This document shows, in pieces, positions 1-8,119 of a stretch of DNA of 64,000 nucleotides (positions are counted from its first letter, which is position 1; the number at the start of each line of letters is the position of its first letter). A model generated the notes under the pieces. It did no database searches, had not been told where the DNA came from, and saw only the letters and a list, made by a program, of their open reading frames with translations. A program made the position numbers and the translations under genes. This DNA is from Pontibacillus chungwhensis (lineage in GTDB: Bacteria > Bacillota > Bacilli > Bacillales > BH030062): assembly GCF_030166655.1 (NCBI RefSeq), contig NZ_CP126446.1, positions 2,480,001 through 2,544,000 of the forward strand. Direction: 5' to 3'.

Positions 1-521
1 CCGATCAACTTGGATTTACAGTAGGCCTCTGGTATGCCTTGTTTCAGTTTCTGTTTATATTCGCAAACGGATGGCTTATGAAGCAAAAACCTGAACCACG
101 TGCCCTGATCCCCCTCTTTTTAGAAAGTTTTATTCTAGATTTCTGGTTAGAAATTGTTTTTCATAACTTCACATTGCTTCATGCACCATTCCTTTTACAA
201 GCTGGTGCCATGATACTCGGAATTTCACTCAGTGCAGCAGGGGTTGGTCTTTACATTCTGCCTGCCTTGCCAAGAGCTCCTGTCGATCAGCTCTTCCTTG
301 CGATCGCAAGCAGATTTACAATAAGCTTACGCCTTAGTCAAACCCTTGTGGCTCTTACTACGTCAACTTCGGCCCTACTTATGGGCGGCCCTGTGGGACT
401 TGGCACTGCAGCCGGGGTATTATTTGCTGGACCGATCATTCAGCTCACTTATACCAGAGCTTACCCATATTATTACTTGATGCATCCGAACTTTAAGAAA
501 CGCTATGAATTCGTCCTATAA
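1..521 (+). CDS. YczE/YitT-like integral membrane protein (5' end cut by window)
   Basis: The reading frame is open from base 3 to the TAA at 519-521, so the gene begins upstream of the window. The visible 172 residues are very hydrophobic, with about four membrane segments and short basic loops, and the protein ends shortly after a hydrophilic KKRYEF tail. The pattern of a GLWYALFQ segment followed by an acidic/Trp-rich LDFWLEIVF segment and a GP-rich last helix resembles the YczE/YyaS/YitT family of uncharacterised Bacillus membrane proteins. The substrate and role of this family are unknown. The assignment is from general family resemblance only. It converges on the acetyltransferase gene and shares a terminator with it. 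Confidence 0.6.
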   Translation, partial: DQLGFTVGLWYALFQFLFIFANGWLMKQKPEPRALIPLFLESFILDFWLEIVFHNFTLLHAPFLLQAGAMILGISLSAAGVGLYILPALPRAPVDQLFLAIASRFTISLRLSQTLVALTTSTSALLMGGPVGLGTAAGVLFAGPIIQLTYTRAYPYYYLMHPNFKKRYEFVL

Positions 522-522
522 T

Positions 523-554
523 AAAAAGCGTCTGCGAGTAAGCAGGCGCTTTTA
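523..554. terminator. bidirectional rho-independent terminator
   Basis: AAAAGCG..CTGC / GCAG..CGCTTTT hairpin between convergent genes. The A-run and T-run on the two sides allow termination in both directions, and the stop codon of the downstream minus-strand gene lies inside it. Confidence 0.8.
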
Positions 555-1094
555 TAGTTTCTTTTCAAGTTGAAGATCCAAGGGTTCTTTCTCGTAGATC
601 TCTTGATTTACCTCTTCTGCTATGACACATCCTACAGATTGATAGAATTGTTGAGTTTCCACTGCAGGGTGAGCGCCTATATAGAGTTTCTCCGCACCTA
701 AATCTTTAGCGATTTGGCAACATTTAAGAAACAGTTGTCTCCCTATGCCTTCCCCTCTGTATGCATTTGAAACGTGAATAAACGGTAACGGGATATATTG
801 ATTTTTTGAACCGAAGAATCTCTTTTCTACATTCGCAAACCCGATTACCTTTTTTCCATCCATTGCACAAACGACACCACCGCCATTTTTTGAGCATTCT
901 CTTAAATACAATGAAATATCTTGTTTTTGTTCTTCACTCCAATTATCTATAAAATAATCAGACCTTGTATCCACTTTCGTTTGACCATTTATATACCAGA
1001 CATCTTCCGTTTCCTGATAGCGGTCAAAATCTATTAAGAATTTTTCATTAATATCGTTAGCGCTTACATTCCTTACCTCTATACTCCTTGCCAA
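552..1094 (-). CDS. GNAT-family N-acetyltransferase
   Basis: A 180-residue single-domain acetyltransferase that should transfer an acetyl group from acetyl-CoA to an unknown amine. The acetyl-CoA pyrophosphate-binding motif A is visible near residues 107-122 (HVSNAYRGEGIGRQLF, with the R-x-x-G-x-G signature), followed by a motif-B-like FYQSVGC stretch near residue 150. The start is a TTG preceded by GGGAGGG at a 7-base distance; no better ATG exists. The gene stands alone and converges on the membrane protein gene. The specific substrate cannot be told from sequence; resistance-type aminoglycoside acetylation is possible but unsupported. Confidence 0.8.
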   Translation of the reverse strand: MARSIEVRNVSANDINEKFLIDFDRYQETEDVWYINGQTKVDTRSDYFIDNWSEEQKQDISLYLRECSKNGGGVVCAMDGKKVIGFANVEKRFFGSKNQYIPLPFIHVSNAYRGEGIGRQLFLKCCQIAKDLGAEKLYIGAHPAVETQQFYQSVGCVIAEEVNQEIYEKEPLDLQLEKKL

Positions 1095-1158
1095 TTCGAA
1101 TCCCTCCCTTGTTTAGTATACAATAAAAATAGAATCTTAACATTTTTCAGAAAAAGGA

Positions 1159-1187
1159 TTGACGGAAAATTTCTCACCCGTTATAAT
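1159..1187 (+). promoter_or_regulatory. sigma-A promoter of the SAM-riboswitch transcript
   Basis: TTGACG at 1159-1164, 17-base spacer, perfect TATAAT at 1182-1187. It lies about 30 bases ahead of the S-box aptamer, as expected for a riboswitch leader. Confidence 0.85.
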
Positions 1188-1218
1188 CCATATCAAGCTT
1201 TATTAATTAAATAACGAA

Positions 1219-1335
1219 CTCTTATCCAGAGTGGCGGAGGGACTAGGCCCTGTGACGCCCGGCAACCTTTCAAGAAACATCTTGAAAAAGGTGCTACTTC
1301 CTACAGATCAGATGATGATCTGGCAGATAAGAGGA
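1219..1335 (+). ncRNA. SAM-I (S-box) riboswitch aptamer
   Basis: The leader carries the S-box landmarks in order: P1 5' strand CTCTTATC at 1220-1227, the AGAGTGGCGGAGGGA block, the conserved GACGCCCGGCAACC block near 1256-1269, and the P1 3' strand GATAAGAG at 1326-1333. S-adenosylmethionine binding stabilises P1 and lets the downstream terminator form, so the homocysteine methyltransferase gene should be expressed only when SAM is low. The identification rests on well-known conserved bases and is secure; ligand response is known for the class, not tested here. Confidence 0.95.
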
Positions 1336-1349
1336 GGCCTTGTTACATC

Positions 1350-1382
1350 CACCCTCTTCTTATTCAGGAAGAGGGTTTTCTT
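1350..1382 (+). terminator. riboswitch-controlled terminator
   Basis: ACCCTCTTC / GAAGAGGGT hairpin followed by TTTTCTT, just after the S-box aptamer. This is the expression platform: formed when SAM is bound. Confidence 0.9.
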
Positions 1383-1424
1383 ATACTCTCTTCCGTATAC
1401 TTACTTTTGAAAGGATGAATAAAG

Positions 1425-2474
1425 ATGAAACGAACACTTGAACAACGCTTACAGGATGGACCGGTCGTTTGCGGCGAGGGGTACTTATTCGAATTGGAAC
1501 GAAGAGGGTACTTACAAGCGGGCTCTTTCGTACCTGAAGTAGCTCTTGATAATCCTCAAGCCTTAAAACAAACCTATCGTGACTATATGAATGCTGGCTC
1601 TGATGTGGTCTTAGCATTCACTTATAATGCTCACCGAGAGAAAATGCGTATTATCGGAAAAGAAGAACTGCTTGAGCCCCTTAATCGTCAAGCTATTCGC
1701 CTGGCGAAAGAAGTGGCGCAGGAAAATACAGTTGAAGAAGCCTTAGTGGCCGGAAACATTTCCAACACAAACCTCTTCGACCCTGAGGATGAGTCATCTA
1801 AAGAAGCCGTCCGTACTATGTTTGCTGAAATGATCACGTGGTGTAAGGAAGAAGGAGTCGACTTTGTAAACGGGGAGACATTCTATTACTTCGAAGAGGC
1901 CCAAATTGCACTTGAGGAAATAAAAAAGCAAGACCTACCTGCTGTTATTACACTTGGCGTTATGGGTGAAAATCAAATGCGTGACGGTTATGAAGTCGAA
2001 GAAGCCTGCCGACTCCTCGAAGAACAAGGTGCCTTAGTAGTGGGAATGAACTGTTTCCGGGGCCCCGCTACAATGCAGCCTTATGTTGAGAAGATCCGCG
2101 AAGCTTGCAAGGGTTATGTTGCAGCGTTACCTGTACCTTACCGAACAACTGAAGAGCATCCAACATTCTTTAACCTTCCAGACGGAGGTTGCGCGTGTCA
2201 TCTCCCAACTGAAACAACATTCCCAACCTCCCTTGACCCACTTTACTGTAACCGCTACGAGATAGCCAGTTGGGCTAAAGACGCACTGGACACAGGGGTG
2301 AATTATTTTGGTTTATGTTGCGGAGCATCACCTAGTATGCTACGTGAAGTTGCGGAAACCGTTGGCCGTGAAGCTATTAACTCTAAATATTCGCCGAACA
2401 TGGAGAAACACTTCTTATTTGGTACAGATGATTCACTTAAGAAGCATAATCAGTCTTACCGAGTTAAGGCTTAA
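1425..2474 (+). CDS. homocysteine S-methyltransferase family protein (betaine-homocysteine methyltransferase-like)
   Basis: A 349-residue cytosolic TIM-barrel methyltransferase of the Pfam S-methyl_trans family, which regenerates methionine from homocysteine using a methyl donor such as betaine, S-methylmethionine or SAM. The three zinc-binding cysteines of the family are visible: C210 in VVGMNC and C298-C299 in FGLCCG. The start ATG follows GAAAGGATG with good spacing. Placement directly behind a SAM riboswitch and terminator supports a role in methionine or SAM supply. The donor is not determined by the sequence; length and the C-terminal tail are closer to betaine-type enzymes than to the shorter MmuM type, which is inference. 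Confidence 0.88.
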   Translation: MKRTLEQRLQDGPVVCGEGYLFELERRGYLQAGSFVPEVALDNPQALKQTYRDYMNAGSDVVLAFTYNAHREKMRIIGKEELLEPLNRQAIRLAKEVAQENTVEEALVAGNISNTNLFDPEDESSKEAVRTMFAEMITWCKEEGVDFVNGETFYYFEEAQIALEEIKKQDLPAVITLGVMGENQMRDGYEVEEACRLLEEQGALVVGMNCFRGPATMQPYVEKIREACKGYVAALPVPYRTTEEHPTFFNLPDGGCACHLPTETTFPTSLDPLYCNRYEIASWAKDALDTGVNYFGLCCGASPSMLREVAETVGREAINSKYSPNMEKHFLFGTDDSLKKHNQSYRVKA

Positions 2475-2480
2475 TCGGAA

Positions 2481-2525
2481 AGAGAAAGCGCCCGGTGTAC
2501 AATCATTAGGCGCTTTCTTTTATAC
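2481..2525 (+). terminator. rho-independent terminator
   Basis: AGAAAGCGCC / GGCGCTTTCT hairpin followed by TTTTAT after the methyltransferase gene; its T-run side overlaps the end of the convergent membrane protein gene. Confidence 0.85.
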
Positions 2526-2925
2526 AATCTAATAAGATATATCCTAAAGCAATCCCTGCAATCGTTGTTAGGGTGGGTTGGGAAACTACTATAAACGGTT
2601 GGACCGGACCCCACTGATAACCGGCTAAAGCAAGCGTCCACATAACGAGGACAGCAAGCGTCGGGATGCCAATCGCCAACAATCGAACCCAATCAAGCGT
2701 CCAGGGCTTCCGTGACATGATTTCGAGGATGAATTTAGGTAGACGTAAGAGTATGCCTATTGCGACCGGAAACAAAGGAGTAAAAAACACAAGAGCCATC
2801 GGATATTTATACGTTACTTTAAATTGTTGCTGTAATTCCATTTCATAGCTCTTCCCCAAATAGATGACCAATCCAATAACGAGCATCCAAACAAAGTAGT
2901 AACCAAACCGCTGCGAATTGCGAAT
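2506..2925 (-). CDS. small membrane protein, probable ATT start
   Basis: A hypothetical membrane protein of about 139 residues with four hydrophobic segments. An ATG exists at 2884-2886, but it has no ribosome binding site and would truncate the first membrane helix. Thirteen codons further upstream, in frame, an ATT codon (2923-2925) sits six bases after an excellent AGGGGAGG, and a stop codon lies shortly before that. The reading frame between ATT and ATG encodes IRNSQRFGYYFVW, a natural start of a membrane helix. It is the second gene of a two-gene operon with the 149-residue membrane protein, whose stop lies 25 bases before the ATT. Function unknown; ATG-start form of 126 residues is the alternative. 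Confidence 0.6.
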   Translation of the reverse strand: MRNSQRFGYYFVWMLVIGLVIYLGKSYEMELQQQFKVTYKYPMALVFFTPLFPVAIGILLRLPKFILEIMSRKPWTLDWVRLLAIGIPTLAVLVMWTLALAGYQWGPVQPFIVVSQPTLTTIAGIALGYILLDCIKESA

Positions 2926-2950
2926 AAAGATCCTCCCCTTCTCTTTCTAA

Positions 2951-3391
2951 TTACGACCAATTGACTCCCCATAAACTATTCAAAAGAAACATATAAACAG
3001 TGAATACACTTGTGAAAACCAAAAGGATAATAGGAATAGCACGATGCACCCTGTTCTTCTTTAAAGCTTTCACGTAGACTATAAAAGCAAGAAAAGCCAC
3101 TCCATAGTATACGAAAATCATTGAGTAATACGTAAAAGGCCCTAAGAAGAGACTAAGAACGGTAAACTGTAGAATAAATGCCACAACAGAACCAGCTAGC
3201 CATTTTCCCGCTCCTTGATTTTCACAGACTGTTTTGACTGATAGAATAAAAGCCGTTAATACTACAGCAACAAGGAGCCATTCGTAAAAGATAAACAAAT
3301 CCTCAGCGTTTACAGCAAGGAAATAGCCTCCTATAGATAAAGGAACAATCGCTACCAGTAGGTAAATAGCCCCTTTTAAATAGCCGGTCAT
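2951..3391 (-). CDS. hypothetical four-helix membrane protein
   Basis: A 146-residue protein with about four predicted membrane helices and a short basic loop (KALKKNRVHR) before the last one. The ATG at 3389-3391 is chosen because AAAGGGG lies eight bases upstream; a GTG three codons earlier overlaps that site and is unlikely. I recognise no family. It is co-directional and closely spaced with the downstream small membrane protein, so the two probably act together or in the same membrane context. Confidence 0.65.
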   Translation of the reverse strand: MTGYLKGAIYLLVAIVPLSIGGYFLAVNAEDLFIFYEWLLVAVVLTAFILSVKTVCENQGAGKWLAGSVVAFILQFTVLSLFLGPFTYYSMIFVYYGVAFLAFIVYVKALKKNRVHRAIPIILLVFTSVFTVYMFLLNSLWGVNWS

Positions 3392-3480
3392 GATCACCAC
3401 CCCTTTACTTTATCCATATTTTAACATAAAAAGATTATTCACCTTTAATAACCCTTTGTTTTTCATAACTTCTTAAGGCA

Positions 3481-3515
3481 AAAAAAGAGTACCAGTCACA
3501 ACCTGGTACTCTTAC
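3481..3515 (-). terminator. rho-independent terminator of the ferredoxin gene
   Basis: On the minus strand AAGAGTACCAG / CTGGTACTCTT followed by a run of seven T. It lies directly downstream of the ferredoxin stop. Confidence 0.85.
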
Positions 3516-3543
3516 TTATCATCTTAAATTATTCATTATGTAC

Positions 3544-3816
3544 CTATTTAACAGGGACAGTCTGACAAGCTAAGCGGAATCCGTCCTCTAATTCATTCTC
3601 TAATTTCACATGCTCTTTCGGGGTAGGTTTGTTCACCACTTCTTCTCCATTCAGTAATTCCACACGACACCTTGTGCAGTTTCCTTTTTGACATTTGTAA
3701 TCCAAAGGAACATCTTGTTCAAAAGCTGACGCTAACAAGGATTGACCCTTTACTGGCTCAATAGAGAATTCCTCCCCTTGCTGTTTTACGCGAATCATCA
3801 TTTGATCCATTTCCAT
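3544..3816 (-). CDS. plant-type 2Fe-2S ferredoxin
   Basis: A 90-residue electron carrier of the beta-grasp [2Fe-2S] type. The cluster ligands are C42, C47 and C50 (C-x4-C-x2-C) and C84, the canonical plant-type spacing. The third codon, ATG at 3808-3810, has better spacing to AAAGGA than the first ATG, so the true product may be two residues shorter. It is a single-gene unit with its own terminator. Partners are unknown; such ferredoxins in Bacillaceae serve undefined oxygenases or reductases. The helicase gene upstream on the same strand (5' of it) is about 90 bases away and could be co-transcribed, though no functional link is known apart from both using iron-sulfur clusters. Confidence 0.92.
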   Translation of the reverse strand: MEMDQMMIRVKQQGEEFSIEPVKGQSLLASAFEQDVPLDYKCQKGNCTRCRVELLNGEEVVNKPTPKEHVKLENELEDGFRLACQTVPVK

Positions 3817-3908
3817 CTTCCTTTCCCTATGCGTAGTTCTTCATCATTATACGTAAAATCATAACCATAACACAATAAAGGGGAGGGAATTGACCCTCCC
3901 CACTTCTA

Positions 3909-5834
3909 TTAACTCCATTGAATAGGGGTTGGAGCTATGTTTTCAATTTCTTTCCCAATGGCATTGTACTGGTCTGGCGTAAGCCATACATGAACAGATC
4001 CATGATCTTCATGACCGCGAATGAGACGGCCAATTCCCTGACGCATCCGAAGAAGCATATAAGGTAAGTCCACTTCTTGCATGGCATTTTCTGCATGATT
4101 ACGCTTAGCATCAAATACAGGGTCTTTTGGTGGGAACGGTAACGATGAAATCATCACTTGAGAAAGTGATTGCCCGGGTACATCAAGCCCTTCCCACAAG
4201 TGGTAAGAACATAAAACGGTCGCACGATCTTGTTGGAATGCCTGGACCGTTTCACTAATTTCCCGGTCTCCTTCATAAAGCACCGGGAAGGAGAAGGTCT
4301 GTTGATCCGCCCAAGAACGGAAACGATTCATTTCCTCTACTGAAGAGAACAAGATTAACGTCTGCCCTTCTTCATCCTCTAAGTGGCTTTTCATCATTTC
4401 CCATTTTTGTTCTTCTCCTTGGTCAAGATACCCTCTCATCTTCATCTGTTCTTCATAATCAAACGGTGATTCAACTGTGAAGGAAAGGTAATTCTGAATC
4501 CCAAGGCTACCTGAAATATAAGAGAAATCTTTCTGACGGGATAGCGTTGCGGATGAAAATAGGAATGGAATGTTTTGACTAAACACTTCCTTTTCTAAAA
4601 CGTCCTCAACTAGTCTTGGCATGATAACAAGAGAACTGTCTTCCCCATTTGTTTCAAGCCAGAAGATTCCTTTATTATCTTTTAATAGAATGGCTAACCC
4701 ATAGGAGAAGAACTCAAGGTATTCTTCAATAATCTTAACGTTGTAATCATCCATTAAGAAGAGCTCAGAATCAAAGACGAGTTGTTCAAGTAAGTTATGC
4801 ACTTTTTTGTTCATCTGGTCAGCTAAATCGATCATCTCTTTCGAGCGTGGTACTTCGTGGCGATTCGATCCCTCTACCTCAGAGCTCGTATCCCTTAAAA
4901 TCTCAAACCATCTATCGTGCATATCTAAAATATCTTCAATAAGAAGAAGAGACTCTTCACGAATATCCTGATTTAAGTATTCTGTCAGAACACTTGTTAA
5001 AGTCTTCGAATTAAAACGATAGGTTAATGCTTTTTGAGCAGCGAATTCAAGTAAGTGTCCTTCATCAAACACCACACTGCTTGCTTCTGGCAAGAGTGGA
5101 AGTTGACCTTCACGCTTTCTCGAATCCTTTGTCCATACATGTTCCATATAGAAATCGTGTGAGCAAATAATGAGGTCAGATGAATGACGATAATACTGAC
5201 GGTTTAACGTTTGACCACAGCGATGACGCCAATCACACGTTGAACACTGTTGTAAAGGATCCCAGGAAATCGATTCCCATTTTTCGTTTGAGACCCAAGG
5301 ATATTCTTTTCTGTCCCCGTAGCGTTCAAACTTCTGCATAGATGCATCCCCGCCGAAAACAAATTGGGGAATGGAATCATAAACGTCTAGAATATCTTCA
5401 TCTTCTGTAGTTTCTTCTAGTTTATCAAGCTTCTTCACACAAACATATTGTTCGCGTGCTTTCGCTAGACGCACATCAACGTTTAAACCAAGCGCTTTTT
5501 CAAGCTTTTCAATATCTCCGCCCTTTTTAACAAGTTGCTCGATCAGCGTTTCATCAGCGCACGAAATAATCGCTGGCTTATTCATGTAGCGAGCATAGCA
5601 AATAGCATAAAGCAAGTATACGAACGTTTTCCCCGTTCCAACCCCTGCTTCTGCGAAGATGGTTTGTTTATTTTTGAAAGCTTGCTCTACCTGGAATGCC
5701 ATATAGATCTGTTCATCCCGTAGCTCATAACCTTGTTCTGGTAATATGTCATAAAAGACATCTCCAATGTAATCACCTAATACGTCAAAAAACGTATCTT
5801 CCTTGGAGATTTCAAATGGAAGAGTTTGTGTCAT
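3909..5834 (-). CDS. DinG/XPD-type Fe-S ATP-dependent DNA helicase (YpvA-like)
   Basis: A 641-residue superfamily 2 helicase of the XPD/DinG group, unwinding DNA 5' to 3' during repair. Walker A AGVGTGKT is at residues 63-70 and the Walker B box DEGH at 257-260. Four cysteines between them, C132 and C197/C200/C206, fit the 4Fe-4S cluster site of this group. A SATL motif (motif III-like) and a C-terminal QGIGRLIR motif VI are visible. Length matches B. subtilis YpvA. The ATG follows AGAGGAG with good spacing. The gene stands between the metallophosphoesterase and ferredoxin genes, all on the minus strand. Confidence 0.92.
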   Translation of the reverse strand: MTQTLPFEISKEDTFFDVLGDYIGDVFYDILPEQGYELRDEQIYMAFQVEQAFKNKQTIFAEAGVGTGKTFVYLLYAICYARYMNKPAIISCADETLIEQLVKKGGDIEKLEKALGLNVDVRLAKAREQYVCVKKLDKLEETTEDEDILDVYDSIPQFVFGGDASMQKFERYGDRKEYPWVSNEKWESISWDPLQQCSTCDWRHRCGQTLNRQYYRHSSDLIICSHDFYMEHVWTKDSRKREGQLPLLPEASSVVFDEGHLLEFAAQKALTYRFNSKTLTSVLTEYLNQDIREESLLLIEDILDMHDRWFEILRDTSSEVEGSNRHEVPRSKEMIDLADQMNKKVHNLLEQLVFDSELFLMDDYNVKIIEEYLEFFSYGLAILLKDNKGIFWLETNGEDSSLVIMPRLVEDVLEKEVFSQNIPFLFSSATLSRQKDFSYISGSLGIQNYLSFTVESPFDYEEQMKMRGYLDQGEEQKWEMMKSHLEDEEGQTLILFSSVEEMNRFRSWADQQTFSFPVLYEGDREISETVQAFQQDRATVLCSYHLWEGLDVPGQSLSQVMISSLPFPPKDPVFDAKRNHAENAMQEVDLPYMLLRMRQGIGRLIRGHEDHGSVHVWLTPDQYNAIGKEIENIAPTPIQWS

Positions 5835-5910
5835 CGTATTCTCCTCTTACCCTGTATTAGAGGGTTAAAATTTATTGCAGCATTCCTTATCATATCAGTT
5901 TTTTAGCTGC

Positions 5911-6711
5911 TCATGAATCTTTTTTTACTGAACGTATTGAATGAATGGTCACTTCACTGCGAACAAAGAAGCGAATGTTCCATCTTGATTGGCCTACCCC
6001 TTTAGAAATGTAGAAAGAGCCGTGTGTATGGTCATGCTTCCCTTTATAGATCCCTTGTTGAGCTAATTGCCCCATGTTCGCAATCTTAAAGAAATAAGGG
6101 ATATTGACTTGCTTGCCATGTAAATGCCCACACACTAGCATTGTGAAGGGTTTCTTCATTTCAAGCAAAACATCCGGGTCATGAGTCAGTACCAGCACAT
6201 CTTTCTTATCATCTCCTAAAAAGGAAAAACTCTTCTCAAGATCGTGGCACCCTTGGGCATAGTCATCCACTCCAACAATGACTACGTCTTCTTTCTCAAC
6301 GAATTCATTCTTCAACAAGTGGATTCCGTATTGTTTAATTAAATCCTCAAGCCCTTCTACATTCTTTATATAGCGGTCATGGTTTCCAAGGACTGCATAG
6401 GTTTCTACCCCTGATTCTTGTATAAGTTCCAAGAACGGTCGAAGTGTTTCGAATTCTTTTTCTGACCGATCTACATAATCTCCTGTTAAAAAGATATAAT
6501 CAGGTTGCTCTGTATCGATAAGAGCCTTTATTTCAGAAAGGGAAATTCGCATGTGTCGTATGTGCAGATCACTAATTTGCAGCACCTTCTTATTAGTCTT
6601 TCCTTCCCATCCAATCCTTTCCACTTTCAACCACTTTGTTGGAAGAACCAGAAGGACTTCCCATAAAACCAGGAAGATTACAACACCAGCCAATATCCAC
6701 TGTAATGTCAT
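5911..6711 (-). CDS. membrane-anchored metallophosphoesterase (YkuE/YpbG-like)
   Basis: A 266-residue calcineurin-like phosphoesterase with one N-terminal membrane helix (about residues 5-25). The two-metal motifs are complete: SDLH, GDYVD, GNHD, THDPD and GHLHGKQ. The ATG at 6709-6711 is eight bases after AGAGG; a GTG three codons earlier is the alternative. Family relatives include YkuE and LpxH/CpdB-like enzymes that cleave pyrophosphate or phosphodiester bonds, and the true substrate is unknown. It lies about 75 bases upstream of the helicase gene on the same strand and may share its transcript. Confidence 0.88.
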   Translation of the reverse strand: MTLQWILAGVVIFLVLWEVLLVLPTKWLKVERIGWEGKTNKKVLQISDLHIRHMRISLSEIKALIDTEQPDYIFLTGDYVDRSEKEFETLRPFLELIQESGVETYAVLGNHDRYIKNVEGLEDLIKQYGIHLLKNEFVEKEDVVIVGVDDYAQGCHDLEKSFSFLGDDKKDVLVLTHDPDVLLEMKKPFTMLVCGHLHGKQVNIPYFFKIANMGQLAQQGIYKGKHDHTHGSFYISKGVGQSRWNIRFFVRSEVTIHSIRSVKKDS

Positions 6712-6807
6712 CCTACACACCTCTTTTGCTGTCTCATTATAGATTCCCTATCCCTTCTTCTTTCTCCTCTCTCTCACAAACATTTTATAGATGAAGGATT
6801 AAAATCA

Positions 6808-6842
6808 CGAAAAAGATGCCCGCTCGTAACGGACATCTTCTT
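6808..6842 (-). terminator. rho-independent terminator of the LCP gene
   Basis: Minus-strand GAAGATGTCCG / CGGGCATCTT hairpin followed by TTTTT, just after the LCP gene stop. Confidence 0.8.
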
Positions 6843-6859
6843 TATATACCCTAGTGAAG

Positions 6860-7813
6860 TTATTCTAAAAAGGATTGAAGTGCTTCTTTCGTCTTTTCCT
6901 CATCGTGCGACAATACAGCTCCTTCACCTGGAACACGCAGATTTGTATACCCTACATCTTTTGGTATGGTGAAGGTTTCAATATCATCAGGAGTTTTGAT
7001 TAGAAAATCTGTCCCAAAGCCCAGTATAGCAGGAGTACCCATGTTTGTCTTAACATAAGGCTGAATGGCACCTAATGCTCTAGGAAGACGGGCAAGCCCC
7101 GTGAAGGAAACAAATTCATCTTTTAACGTATTTAATACTTTCTGTTGCCTTTCCACCCGTTTCAAATCTCCGTAAGCATCGTTTCTAAAACGCGCATACC
7201 CGAGCAATTCCTTACCATCCAAAGTTTGCTCCCCTGCTTTTAGGTCTATCGTTTGGACACCATCTTTATAGTACATATCTTTCTCAACGTTAATCGTTAC
7301 TCCATCAGGTGCAATGGTATTCACAATACTGACAAACCCATCAAAATCAATAATGGAGTAATATTCAAGATCCACCCCAAAGTTCTCCTGTATGGTTCTA
7401 CGCATAAGCTCAGGACCTCCAAGGGCAAAGGCGGCATTAAGCTTCTTATAGCCATAGCCGGGTATATTTACGTAAGTGTCTCGCATTAAAGACACAAGTT
7501 TAAGTTTGTTCTGATCTGTATCATATTGGCCAATCATGATCGTGTCTGAGCGTGTGCTTTCGTCCCCCCGCTGATCAATGCCAAGTAGGAGAACATTGGT
7601 TTTTCCTTCAGGGCTCTCGCTTCCCTCAAACGGTTCATCCCCGTAGCTTTCATTCATACCCGGGGCATTTTGATTTGCATTTCTAAGACCAGCTGTATAT
7701 TCATATACGACATAAGCGCCGATCAGCACGAAGAAAACAAAGAAACCTAACACAATTCTTCTTGTCCTCTTTCTGCGCCTCGCTCTTCTCATAGTCAAAC
7801 GATTCTCTTCCAC
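6860..7813 (-). CDS. LytR-CpsA-Psr (LCP) family cell-wall ligase
   Basis: A 317-residue membrane-anchored enzyme that transfers undecaprenyl-pyrophosphate-linked wall polymers such as teichoic acid to peptidoglycan. It has a very basic cytosolic N-terminus, one membrane helix (about residues 19-38), an acidic linker, and the LCP domain from about residue 70. Hallmarks are LLLGIDQR, SDTIMI, LMRDTYV, the LNAAFALGG block and the ARFRND..GDLKRVERQQ block with pyrophosphate-binding arginines. The start is a GTG six bases after AAGGGGAG. Single gene with its own terminator. Paralogues TagT/TagU/TagV cannot be told apart here. Confidence 0.92.
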   Translation of the reverse strand: MEENRLTMRRARRRKRTRRIVLGFFVFFVLIGAYVVYEYTAGLRNANQNAPGMNESYGDEPFEGSESPEGKTNVLLLGIDQRGDESTRSDTIMIGQYDTDQNKLKLVSLMRDTYVNIPGYGYKKLNAAFALGGPELMRRTIQENFGVDLEYYSIIDFDGFVSIVNTIAPDGVTINVEKDMYYKDGVQTIDLKAGEQTLDGKELLGYARFRNDAYGDLKRVERQQKVLNTLKDEFVSFTGLARLPRALGAIQPYVKTNMGTPAILGFGTDFLIKTPDDIETFTIPKDVGYTNLRVPGEGAVLSHDEEKTKEALQSFLE

Positions 7814-8119
7814 CCATGACTCCCCTTCCGCCTATTCAGCAGAATAGTATAGTAGGAATGTTGTCTGCTTCATCCAAGTCTTTTCTTATCCTATTTTCTA
7901 TCTAGTGGCATTATACCATAATGCCTAAAAGCGCATATATACATTTCAAAAAGGTGGGAGCTATTCCAATTGAGTGTGGATGGACGCCCTTACGTTTAAG
8001 GAGTGCATGGGGTACGGAAGGTAATCTATTAAATTCACCACCGTAACGTTAAACAATCCAAAGTACACATTTGCCCAACTTGCATATGATAGTTCTATAT
8101 TGTCGGAGGTGTTAAAAAT
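7814..8119. other. intergenic region before the cupin gene
   Basis: About 300 bases without a convincing gene. It carries the upstream region of the LCP gene and, at its right end, the sigma-K-like promoter of the cupin gene. Two related motifs, CTTACGTTTAAG and CCGTAACGTTAAAC, occur near 7990-8052; their meaning is unclear. Confidence 0.5.
8065..8091 (+). promoter_or_regulatory. putative sigma-K promoter of the cupin gene
   Basis: CATATGATA at 8083-8091 matches the sigma-K -10 consensus CATANNNTA, preceded by G. An AC dinucleotide 16 bases upstream fits the sigma-K -35. The expected start point lies about 20-25 bases before the start codon. The match is by consensus only. Confidence 0.5.
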
